Shown piece by piece: positions 8,702 through 15,563 of a stretch of 64,000 nt of DNA (position 1 is the stretch's first letter; every line of letters starts with the position of its first letter). The stretch is taken from contig JAIUPK010000005.1 of the NCBI GenBank assembly GCA_020160915.1, forward strand, positions 124,001-188,000, written 5' to 3'. This DNA is from Actinomycetota bacterium (lineage in GTDB: Bacteria > Actinomycetota > Actinomycetes > Actinomycetales > Microbacteriaceae). Below the pieces are notes generated by a model. The model saw only the letters and a program-made list of their open reading frames with translations. It ran no database searches and had not been told where the DNA came from. The position numbers and the translations under genes were made by a program.

Positions 8702-10719
8702 TTCAGTCCTCGCCGATCCAGGAGCGGCTGGATGTCGGCGTCGCGGCCCCGGAAGTCGCGGAACGCCTCGAGCGGGTCCTTCGACCCACCCACGCCGAGC
8801 AGACGCTGGCGGAACCGGTCGCCGTTCGCGCGGGTGAGGCCGCCGTTCTCCTTGAACCACTCGACAGTGTCGGCGTCGAGCACCTCGCTCCAGATGTAGG
8901 AGTAGTAACCCGCGTCGTACCCGCCCGAGAAGGTGTGGGCGAAGTAGGTGCTCGAGTAGCGCGTGGGCACGGCAGGGTTGTCGAGCCCCGCGGCCCTCAG
9001 CGCCTCGGCCTCGAACGCGGCGACGTGGGGAATCGCGGCATCCGACCCGAGGGCGTGCCAGGCCTGATCGAGGAGGGCCGCCGCGAGGTACTCGCTGGTC
9101 GCGAAGCCCTCGTTGAAGGCGCTGGAGGCCTGGATCTTGTCGACGAACTCCTGCGGCATCGGCTCACCGGTCACGTGGTGCACGGCGTAGTTGGCCAGGA
9201 CTTCGGGCCAGAGCATCCACATCTCGTTGACCTGACTGGGGAACTCCACGAAGTCGCGGTAGGTGTTCGTGCCCGCGAACTTCGGGTACGTGACCCGGGC
9301 GAACAGCCCGTGCAGCGCGTGGCCGAACTCGTGGAAGAACGTGTTGACCTCGTCGTAGGTCAGCAGGGTCGGCTCGCCGGCGGCTGGCTTGGGCACGTTG
9401 AGGTTGTTGGTGACGACCACGGGGTGATCGAGCAGGGTCGACTGCGAGATGAGCGAGTTCATCCACGCACCGCCGCGCTTGGAGTCGCGGGTGTACAGGT
9501 CGAGCGTGTACAGGCCGACGGGGGAGCCGTCGTCGTTCTTCACCTCGAACACGCGCACATCGGGGTGGTAGGCCGCGATGTCGGGCCGCTCGGTGAAGGT
9601 GATCCCGTAGAGGTTCGTGGCGGCGAAGAACACGCCGTCCTGCAGCACCCGCTCGGCCTCGAAATAGGGGCGCATTGCGCTCTCGTCGACGTCGTACTTC
9701 GCCTGGCGCACCTTCTCCGAGTAGTACGCCCAGTCGTGGGCCTCGATCGGATGCCCGGCCAGGGCCTCGAGGTCGGCCTGCTCCTCCCGCGCGTTCTTCG
9801 CGGCGGGTACCGCCAGCCGGTTCAGCATGGCGGCGACGTTGCCGGGGTTCTTGGCCGTCTCGTCGGCGATCACCCACGCGGCATGTGACTCGAAGCCGAG
9901 CAGCTCGGCCCGCTCGGCGCGCAGACGCGTGATCTCCAGCACGAGCTCGGAGTTGTCCCAGTCGCCGCCGCGGTTGCCGCGGGCACGCGAGGCCGCCATG
10001 ATGCGCTCGCGCACCTCGCGGTTGGTGAGCGACGAGAGGAACGGATGCCCGGTCGGCAGCACGAGTGTGATCAAGTACTTGCCCTCAAGTCCGCGGTCCT
10101 TCGCCGCCTCGGCCGCGGCGGATACCTCGCCGGCGCCGAGTCCGTCGAGTTCGGAGACATCGTCGACCACGACGGCGAGGTCGTTGGTGTCGGCGAGCAG
10201 GTTCTTCTCGAACCGCGTCGTGAGCGTCGACAGGTGCTGGTTGTAGTCGCGCAGCCGAGCCTTCTCGGCCTCGTTGAGGCCAGCACCCGCGACCGTGTAC
10301 TCCACGTAGTAGCGCTCGACCAGGTAGCGTGACTCGGCGTCGAGACCCAGCTGGTCGAGCTGGTCGTGGATCGTCGTGATGCGCCAGTAGAGCTGCGAGT
10401 CCAGCCTGATCGCGTCAGAGTGCGCGGCCAGCAGTGGGGCGATCTCCTCCTCGAGCTCGTTGGTGAAGTCGGTGCTGTCGGCCGACGACTTGTTGTAGAA
10501 GACTGTCGCGACCCGGTCGAGCAGCTGGCCGCTGCGCTCGAGCGGCAGCATCGTGTTCTCGAACGTCGGCAGCTCGGCGCTCGCGGTGATCGCGGCGATC
10601 TCCTCGAGCTGATCGGCCATGCCCTTCTCGAACGCGGGCCGGTAGTGCTCGTCGCGGATCTCGGCGAACGGAGGCATGCCGTAGGGCAGGGTGCTGGGCT
10701 CGAAGAAGGGGTTGGTCAT
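8698..10719 (-). CDS. M3 family metallopeptidase (oligopeptidase / peptidyl-dipeptidase Dcp type)
   Basis: Cytoplasmic zinc peptidase that clears short peptides. 673 residues, typical of Dcp/OpdA enzymes. The HEFGH zinc motif is at 463-467, and the third ligand is Glu492 in FVEFPSQ. The protein starts MTNPFFEPSTLPYGMPPF, the usual beginning of the family. The start at 10719 is leaderless: TAGGGT (complement of 10726-10731) six bases upstream. This box shares two bases with the -10 box of the divergent methyltransferase. Confidence 0.94.
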   Translation of the reverse strand: MTNPFFEPSTLPYGMPPFAEIRDEHYRPAFEKGMADQLEEIAAITASAELPTFENTMLPLERSGQLLDRVATVFYNKSSADSTDFTNELEEEIAPLLAAHSDAIRLDSQLYWRITTIHDQLDQLGLDAESRYLVERYYVEYTVAGAGLNEAEKARLRDYNQHLSTLTTRFEKNLLADTNDLAVVVDDVSELDGLGAGEVSAAAEAAKDRGLEGKYLITLVLPTGHPFLSSLTNREVRERIMAASRARGNRGGDWDNSELVLEITRLRAERAELLGFESHAAWVIADETAKNPGNVAAMLNRLAVPAAKNAREEQADLEALAGHPIEAHDWAYYSEKVRQAKYDVDESAMRPYFEAERVLQDGVFFAATNLYGITFTERPDIAAYHPDVRVFEVKNDDGSPVGLYTLDLYTRDSKRGGAWMNSLISQSTLLDHPVVVTNNLNVPKPAAGEPTLLTYDEVNTFFHEFGHALHGLFARVTYPKFAGTNTYRDFVEFPSQVNEMWMLWPEVLANYAVHHVTGEPMPQEFVDKIQASSAFNEGFATSEYLAAALLDQAWHALGSDAAIPHVAAFEAEALRAAGLDNPAVPTRYSSTYFAHTFSGGYDAGYYSYIWSEVLDADTVEWFKENGGLTRANGDRFRQRLLGVGGSKDPLEAFRDFRGRDADIQPLLDRRGLN

Positions 10720-10725
10720 CCCACC

Positions 10726-10735
10726 ACCCTATTCT
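10726..10735. promoter_or_regulatory. Overlapping divergent -10 boxes
   Basis: ACCCTA at 10726-10731 is TAGGGT on the minus strand (M3 peptidase) and TATTCT at 10730-10735 serves the plus-strand methyltransferase. They share the TA at 10730-10731. Each lies six bases from its start codon, and the whole intergenic region is 22 bp. Confidence 0.7.
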
Positions 10736-10741
10736 CGAAGT

Positions 10742-11542
10742 ATGGAACAGCCCCACGAGCACTACACCCACGGCCACCACGAGAGCGTGCTGAAGAGCCA
10801 CACCTGGCGCACGATCGCCAACTCGGCCGCATACCTCGAACCCCAGCTCGCGGCGGGGCTGTCCCTTCTCGACGTCGGCTGCGGCCCCGGCACGATCACC
10901 GTCGAGTTCGCCGACCGTCTCGCTCCGGGCCGTGTCGTGGGGCTGGATGCGTCGGCCGAGGTGATCGCGAAGGCGAGCGCCGACTTCGCTCGCCCCAACC
11001 TCGAGTTCATCGTCGGCTCGGTGTACGAGTTGCCGTACGCCGACGGCACGTTCGACATCGTGCACACGCACCAGACCCTGCACCACCTCGCTGACCCGGT
11101 CGCAGCACTGCGCGAGATGCGCCGAGTCGCCAAGCCCGGTGGTCTGGTTGCGGCCCGCGAGGTCGACTACGCCGGCACGATCTGGTACCCCGAGCTGCCC
11201 GGTCTCGACAGCTGGCTGAACCTGTATGAGCGAGTGCACCGCAGCAATGGCGGAGACCCGGATGCGGGCAGGCGAGTGAAGGCCTGGGCGCAGGCGGCCG
11301 GGTTCGGGGACATCGCGGCCACGGCATCCGTCTGGAACTTCTCGGATGAGACGGATCGCGAGTGGTGGGGGAGCATGTGGGAGGCGCGGATTCTGCAGTC
11401 CGCCTTCGCGGCCGACGCGCTCGCCAAGGGACTCGCGACGCAGGAGGAACTCGAGCAGATCAGCCGCAGCTGGCGAGAGTGGGCCGACCGGGAGGACGGC
11501 TGGCTTGCCATGCCGCACGGCGAGATCGTGGCGCGGGTCTAG
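10742..11542 (+). CDS. Class I SAM-dependent methyltransferase
   Basis: A 266-residue methyltransferase. SAM-binding motif LLDVGCGPG at about 41-49, acidic residue at the end of strand 2 (VVGLDAS), motif around LPYADGTFDIVHTHQTLHHL, then REMRRVAKPGG. This resembles UbiE/type-11 methyltransferases; the acceptor is unknown. The N-terminus is His-rich (EQPHEHYTHGHHE). Leaderless start: TATTCT, six bases, ATG. Confidence 0.88.
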   Translation: MEQPHEHYTHGHHESVLKSHTWRTIANSAAYLEPQLAAGLSLLDVGCGPGTITVEFADRLAPGRVVGLDASAEVIAKASADFARPNLEFIVGSVYELPYADGTFDIVHTHQTLHHLADPVAALREMRRVAKPGGLVAAREVDYAGTIWYPELPGLDSWLNLYERVHRSNGGDPDAGRRVKAWAQAAGFGDIAATASVWNFSDETDREWWGSMWEARILQSAFAADALAKGLATQEELEQISRSWREWADREDGWLAMPHGEIVARV

Positions 11543-11544
11543 AC

Positions 11545-11606
11545 ACGCAAAGAATCCGTTGCAAAGAGGTCATTGCAAAGATTGCTTTGCAATGGTAGCT
11601 TTGCAT
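11545..11606. promoter_or_regulatory. Operator array of five GCAAAG half-sites with 14-bp period
   Basis: GCAAAG occurs at 11547, 11561 and 11575, exactly 14 bp apart. The inverse, CTTTGC, occurs at 11585 and 11599, also 14 bp apart. The inner four form nested dyads centred at 11582.5 (TTGCAAAGATTGCTTTGCAA at the core). The array covers TAGCTT (11596-11601), the likely -10 box of the ArsR gene, whose ATG is six bases further. Autorepression by the ArsR protein is the simplest reading. Confidence 0.75.
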
Positions 11607-11607
11607 C

Positions 11608-12207
11608 ATGTCCGAGGAGAAGTCGCCGTTCGCTGAACGCAAGCTCGACGCTGAAGCCCTGAAGGGTCTCTCGCACCCGCTGCGCGTGCAGCTGTTCGAC
11701 GCGCTGTCCGTCTACGGACCTGCCACGGCCAGCGCCCTGGCCGACCGGCTGGGGGAGTCCAGCGGTGCGACCAGCTATCACCTTCGCCAGCTCGAGCGTC
11801 ACGGGTTCGTTCGCGAGGTCGAGGGCAAGGGCACCGGTCGCGAACGCTGGTGGGAGCGCGTGCCCGGTGGGGTATCACTGTCCGCCACGGAGATCGATGA
11901 CACCCCCTCGAATCGTGCGGCTACGCAGGCTGTGCTGCGTCAGTGGGAGCAGAACCGCTCAGTGCTCCTGAGTGACTTCATCGCGCGCGGCTTCGATGCC
12001 CTGCCCGCTGAGTGGCTGGATGTCTCGAATGTCGCCACCGCGAACCTGCGTCTCACCTCCGAGCAGCTCAAGCACGTCACCGACGCCTGGGACGTCTGGG
12101 CCCGGGAGATCCTCGAGCCGCTCCGCGGACAGAACCTGCCCGGGTCACGCCCCGTGCAGATCCACTTCAACGCCTTCCCCGTGCTCGGCGCAGAGGAGCA
12201 CTCGTGA
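11608..12207 (+). CDS. ArsR-family helix-turn-helix regulator
   Basis: A 199-residue transcription factor. Winged-helix domain at about 15-75: LSHPLRVQLFDALSVYG, then TASALADRLGESSGATSYHLRQLERHGFV. A helical C-terminal domain of about 100 residues presumably senses a ligand or forms the dimer. The metal-site Cys motif of classical ArsR proteins is absent, so the signal is unknown. The array of half-sites over its promoter points to autoregulation. A small gene follows and may be co-transcribed. Confidence 0.88.
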   Translation: MSEEKSPFAERKLDAEALKGLSHPLRVQLFDALSVYGPATASALADRLGESSGATSYHLRQLERHGFVREVEGKGTGRERWWERVPGGVSLSATEIDDTPSNRAATQAVLRQWEQNRSVLLSDFIARGFDALPAEWLDVSNVATANLRLTSEQLKHVTDAWDVWAREILEPLRGQNLPGSRPVQIHFNAFPVLGAEEHS

Positions 12208-12305
12208 TGCTTCTCCTCGAGCAATCCACCACCCCGACCACCGACCGCGTGTCAGTGGCTCACCGTACATTCGACACAGGCTCCACTCGTGGACAGGAGA
12301 CCACA

Positions 12306-12518
12306 ATGACTTCGCATTCCCTCGCGGCGACCCGACACCGGGCCCGCGGCATCGACCTTCTGGTCATGCGTGTGAGCCTCGCGATGCTGCTCTGGGCCCG
12401 ACGCCGGGCCGGCCGCGCAGACCTGCCCCGTGAGGAGCACGAGCGTCGTCTCGCCATCCAAGCCGACATCGCGCGCCGGCAGCACGCCAACGCGCTGCTG
12501 GCAGCGCGTGTGCGCTGA
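12306..12518 (+). CDS. Small basic protein downstream of the ArsR regulator
   Basis: A 70-residue Arg-rich protein with one moderately hydrophobic segment (LLVMRVSLAMLLWARRR) and an amphipathic C-terminus. The start at 12306 has AGGAGA upstream. An in-frame ATG at 12207 overlaps the ArsR stop (TGATG) behind AGGAG and would give 103 residues, so the longer form is possible. Function unknown; transcriptional coupling with the regulator is likely. Confidence 0.6.
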   Translation: MTSHSLAATRHRARGIDLLVMRVSLAMLLWARRRAGRADLPREEHERRLAIQADIARRQHANALLAARVR

Positions 12519-12639
12519 CCTCGCCACTACACGCTCCAGCCCCGGTACCGCCCCCGAAACGCACCCGGCGTCCTAGCGCCACCTCCTGTGCAGCTCCCCG
12601 GCGGTGTCGGGGCTGGTTCCGGATTGCACCGACAATGCA

Positions 12640-12672
12640 GAAGGTCCCGCGGCGTGCTGCCGCGGGACCTTC
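12640..12672 (-). terminator. Terminator of secreted protein gene, copy 1
   Basis: Perfect 14-bp stem (12640-12653 with 12659-12672) with a 5-nt loop, just downstream of the minus-strand gene ending at 12692. The same hairpin recurs after copy 2. Confidence 0.85.
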
Positions 12673-12691
12673 AGAAGCTAGTTCTGTCGCG

Positions 12692-13663
12692 CTATGCGGT
12701 GGCTCGGCGGCGGCGCGTGATCACGAGGCCCGCTCCACCAGCCAGCAGCAGCAGTGCGCCCGCAGCGATGGCAGTCGTTGCTGCGGTGTCCACGCCGGTG
12801 TTCGCGAGCGCCGGGGCGGCGGCCGCGGTCGGGCCCCAGTTCAGCACGGTGATCCCGTCGGGCAGGCCAGCGATGAGCCGGCCGCTGAAGGTATCGAACT
12901 CCACGCTAGCGTCGGTCGCAGCAGTGAAGGCGGCTTGGATGGCGGGATCGTCGTAGGGGTCGGCCGGAAGGTGGATGGTTACGAAGTCGGCCACGTACGT
13001 GGTCGAGCCGGCAGCGAAGGTTGTGCTGACGAAATCGTGGAACGTCTCCTCGCTGGAAATGTCACCCGATGAGGTGGTCGCGGTGTTGCCCGTCTGAGCC
13101 CACACCGATCCCGCCACCGTGGTCTGCGAGGTGGGGTCCGTGACGATTACCCAGGTGTCGCCAGCCGAGAGGTTCTCGGTCGTGCCGCCCGAGGATGAGA
13201 GGTACTGTCCGTAGTAGTCGTAGTTGTCGTAGAGGTAGAAGTCGCTCGTAGTGATGTCGGCGCCAGTGCGGTTCTCGATCGTGTAGAACAGGCGGGCCAG
13301 ATCGCCGGTCGAGTACAGCCGGTAGCTGGGGGTGACGAAAATGCCGGGGGTGATCTCCTGGGCGTCGCAGGTGATCACGACGTCGCCGGAGCCTGCATCC
13401 GTCTCCAAGTCCGCGGTCGCCTCGTCGCACCACGCGTAATTGCCGTCTATGTACAACTCGCCGAAGTGGTGGCTGACAGAACTGAGGTTGCCCGCCTCGT
13501 CATACGTGTGGCCGATGCCTGCGCCGCTGCTGCGGAGCCCCCAATCGGTTCCGCCGATCACGTAGCTGCTGACCCACGGGGCGGCGATAGCAGGCGTGGC
13601 GATCACGAGAACGGAAGCGCCGACGATGGCGGCGGCAGCAGACAAACGGGCAGAGAGCTTCAT
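12692..13663 (-). CDS. Secreted LAxTG-anchored surface protein, copy 1
   Basis: A 323-residue exported protein. Signal peptide at 1-27 (MKLSARLSAAAAIVGASVLV, cleavage near AIAAPW). The mature body is Tyr/Asp/Thr-rich and predicted beta. At the C-terminus LANTG (a class E sortase-type LAxTG signal) is followed by a hydrophobic helix and RRRRATA, so it is probably linked to the cell wall. The function of the body is unknown. It is a paralogue of the next gene with the same length, identical first 22 residues, and duplicated promoter and terminator. Confidence 0.85.
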   Translation of the reverse strand: MKLSARLSAAAAIVGASVLVIATPAIAAPWVSSYVIGGTDWGLRSSGAGIGHTYDEAGNLSSVSHHFGELYIDGNYAWCDEATADLETDAGSGDVVITCDAQEITPGIFVTPSYRLYSTGDLARLFYTIENRTGADITTSDFYLYDNYDYYGQYLSSSGGTTENLSAGDTWVIVTDPTSQTTVAGSVWAQTGNTATTSSGDISSEETFHDFVSTTFAAGSTTYVADFVTIHLPADPYDDPAIQAAFTAATDASVEFDTFSGRLIAGLPDGITVLNWGPTAAAAPALANTGVDTAATTAIAAGALLLLAGGAGLVITRRRRATA

Positions 13664-13740
13664 GCGTAATCCCCAAGGGTAGAACGGGCAGTGCGATCAC
13701 TCTAGCGCAGTCTCACAGCCCTTTCTCAGCCAGGCGCGCA

Positions 13741-13789
13741 CTACTCGGTAGCGATCTCCACAGAACCATCGTGACCGACCCGGATGCTC
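13741..13789 (-). pseudogene. Remnant of the 3' end of the 74-aa gene carried by the duplication
   Basis: These bases match the last 16 codons of the intact gene at 14902-15126. They retain the frame and stop (read VGHDGSVEIATE and stop, versus VGHDGSVEIVTE and stop). The match ends abruptly at 13789, after GGATGCTC, where the terminator region of the other copy begins. This marks the junction of the tandem duplication. Confidence 0.8.
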
Positions 13790-13796
13790 CGAAATG

Positions 13797-13835
13797 CGAG
13801 AAGGTCCCGCGGCACAGTGCCGCGGGACCTTCTCG
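13797..13835 (-). terminator. Terminator of secreted protein gene, copy 2
   Basis: Perfect 18-bp stem (13797-13814 with 13818-13835) with a 3-nt loop; a longer version of the hairpin at 12640-12672. Confidence 0.88.
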
Positions 13836-13851
13836 GTCTGCCTCTAGTGCG

Positions 13852-14823
13852 TTACGCGGTGGCTCGGCGGCGACGCGAGATCATGAGACCGACACCGCCG
13901 ACCAGAAGCAGCAGGGCACCGCCAGCCATAACAATCGAGGCGCTGGCGTCAATGCCGGTGTTTGCCAGGGCGGGCGCGGCGGGCGTCGTCTCGCCCCAGT
14001 TCAGCACGGTGATGCCGTCGGGTAGGCCAGCGATAAGCCGGCCGCTGAAGGAATCGAACTCGGTCGCCGCCGCAACGGAGGCGTCGAAGGCGACCGTGGT
14101 CTCCGACGCTCCGTAGGGATCAAGCGGCAGATGCATCGTCACGAAGTCAGCCACGTACGTGGTCGACCCCGCGGCGAAAGTGGTGTTGACGAAGTCGTGG
14201 AACGACTCGTAGTTGCTGAGGATGTCACCAGACGACGTGCTGGCGGTGTTGCCGGGCAGCGCCCAGAAGGAGCCCGCAACGGTGGTGCCGGCGGTCGACG
14301 CCGTGATGATCCACTTGTCTTCACTCGCCAGCACACCGGTGGTGAGGCCCGTGGAAGACTTGAATACGCCGTTGTTGTCGTAGTTGTCGTAGAGGTAGAA
14401 GTCGCTGGCCGTGATGTCGGTACCGGTGCGGTTCTCGATCGTGTAGAACAGTCGGGCGAGGTCACCGGCCGCGTAGAGGCGGTAGTTGACGGTGGTGAAC
14501 AACCCCGGAATCAGCTCTTCCTCGAGGCAGGTGATGACCGTGTCCCCGGTACCCGCGTCAGTTTCGACGTTCGCGGTGCCCTCGTCACAGGAAACATCAT
14601 TGCCATCGATGTACAGCTCGCCGAATGAGTGGTTCACTCGATCCAGGTTGCCGGCCTCGTCGTAGGTGTGGCCGAATCCGGCCGCGCTGCTGTTGAGGTT
14701 CCACTCGGTCCCTCCGATGATCACCTGTCCGGTCCATGCGGCTGCGGCGACGGGGCCAGCGATCACGAGAACCGAAGCGCCGACGATGGCGGCGGCAGCA
14801 GACAAGCGGGCAGAGAGCTTCAT
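13852..14823 (-). CDS. Secreted LAxTG-anchored surface protein, copy 2
   Basis: A 323-residue paralogue of the preceding gene, with the same signal peptide and architecture: beta-rich body, LANTG sorting signal, membrane helix, RRRRATA. The bodies have clearly diverged, for example in the first 40 mature residues, while signal peptide, sorting region and flanks are almost identical. The intact upstream neighbour (14902-15126) suggests this is the ancestral position. Both genes start after GGGGATTACGC and share a TAGAGT-type -10 region. Function unknown. Confidence 0.85.
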   Translation of the reverse strand: MKLSARLSAAAAIVGASVLVIAGPVAAAAWTGQVIIGGTEWNLNSSAAGFGHTYDEAGNLDRVNHSFGELYIDGNDVSCDEGTANVETDAGTGDTVITCLEEELIPGLFTTVNYRLYAAGDLARLFYTIENRTGTDITASDFYLYDNYDNNGVFKSSTGLTTGVLASEDKWIITASTAGTTVAGSFWALPGNTASTSSGDILSNYESFHDFVNTTFAAGSTTYVADFVTMHLPLDPYGASETTVAFDASVAAATEFDSFSGRLIAGLPDGITVLNWGETTPAAPALANTGIDASASIVMAGGALLLLVGGVGLMISRRRRATA

Positions 14824-14901
14824 GCGTAATCCCCAAGGGTAGAACGGGCAGTGCGCTCACTCTAGCGCAGGCTCACAGCCTTTTCTCAGTCTGGCGCACG
14901 G

Positions 14902-15126
14902 CTACTCCGTAACGATCTCCACAGAACCGTCGTGACCCACCCGGATGCTCGTGCCATCGTCGAGCTCCACCACGGGTCGACCCTCCAGCCACGTGAGCGT
15001 CCACCGCCACCCGTCGGTGGGGACACCGTCAAGCTCGCCCTCCACCTGACGGATCGCCGCGCGCACCGGCTCCTCGAGTCGAGCGGGCGGCTCGTCGCCG
15101 ACGTTCCAGCGAGTGCCGAGCTGCAT
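14902..15126 (-). CDS. Small conserved-looking protein (74 aa) coupled to a GNAT gene
   Basis: A 74-residue soluble protein with Trp-rich centre (GWRWTLTWLEGRPVVELDDG) and a short beta-type C-terminus. It begins inside the stop codon of the acetyltransferase gene (ATGA), so it is translationally coupled to it and to valS. The last 16 codons are duplicated at 13741-13789. No family was recognised. Confidence 0.65.
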   Translation of the reverse strand: MQLGTRWNVGDEPPARLEEPVRAAIRQVEGELDGVPTDGWRWTLTWLEGRPVVELDDGTSIRVGHDGSVEIVTE

Positions 15127-15563
15127 CAGAGGCTCTTCTCGTAGGTGACCCAGGTCGTCTTCGTGGCGATCCGGTCGTAGACGCGTTGAGCGCGCTCGTT
15201 GTCGGCTGCGGTGATCCAGCGCAGCGTGCCAGCGGGACCGGCGGCGCGGGCGAGGTCGGCGAGGTGCTCGATGAGGGCCGTCGCGTGGCCCGCGCCCCGG
15301 GCATCCGGATCGACGTAGAGGTCGTCGAGGAACCAGTCGCGGCCGCCCGTGAAGGTGTCGGGGTGCGAGCGGTAGTGCGCGAACCCGACGACGGTGCCCT
15401 CCTGCTCGGCGACGAGCGCGTCGACTCCCGACCCGGACTCGAGCAGCAGCTTCCACACCGCCGCGATCACGTCGTCGGTGAACTGCGTCTCGTAGAAGAC
15501 CCCGTAGTCGGTGAACAGGCGCTGCCACGCCGCACGATCGGCGGGCGCGATCGCGCGGATCAC
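15126..15563 (-). CDS. GNAT family N-acetyltransferase
   Basis: A 145-residue acetyltransferase. It contains the strand-4 region FLDDLYVDPDARGAGHATALIEHL with the acetyl-CoA-binding RGxGxA/G pattern, and a late NERAQRVYDRIA segment typical of the fold. Substrate unknown. It overlaps valS by four bases and the downstream 74-aa gene by three, giving a three-gene minus-strand operon. Confidence 0.88.
   Translation of the reverse strand: MIRAIAPADRAAWQRLFTDYGVFYETQFTDDVIAAVWKLLLESGSGVDALVAEQEGTVVGFAHYRSHPDTFTGGRDWFLDDLYVDPDARGAGHATALIEHLADLARAAGPAGTLRWITAADNERAQRVYDRIATKTTWVTYEKSL

Noticed and set aside
11545-11606. GCAAAG repeats as replication iterons or CRISPR
   Set aside because: Units are six to eight bases, partly inverted and lie over a promoter beside a regulator gene; an operator is the simpler reading.
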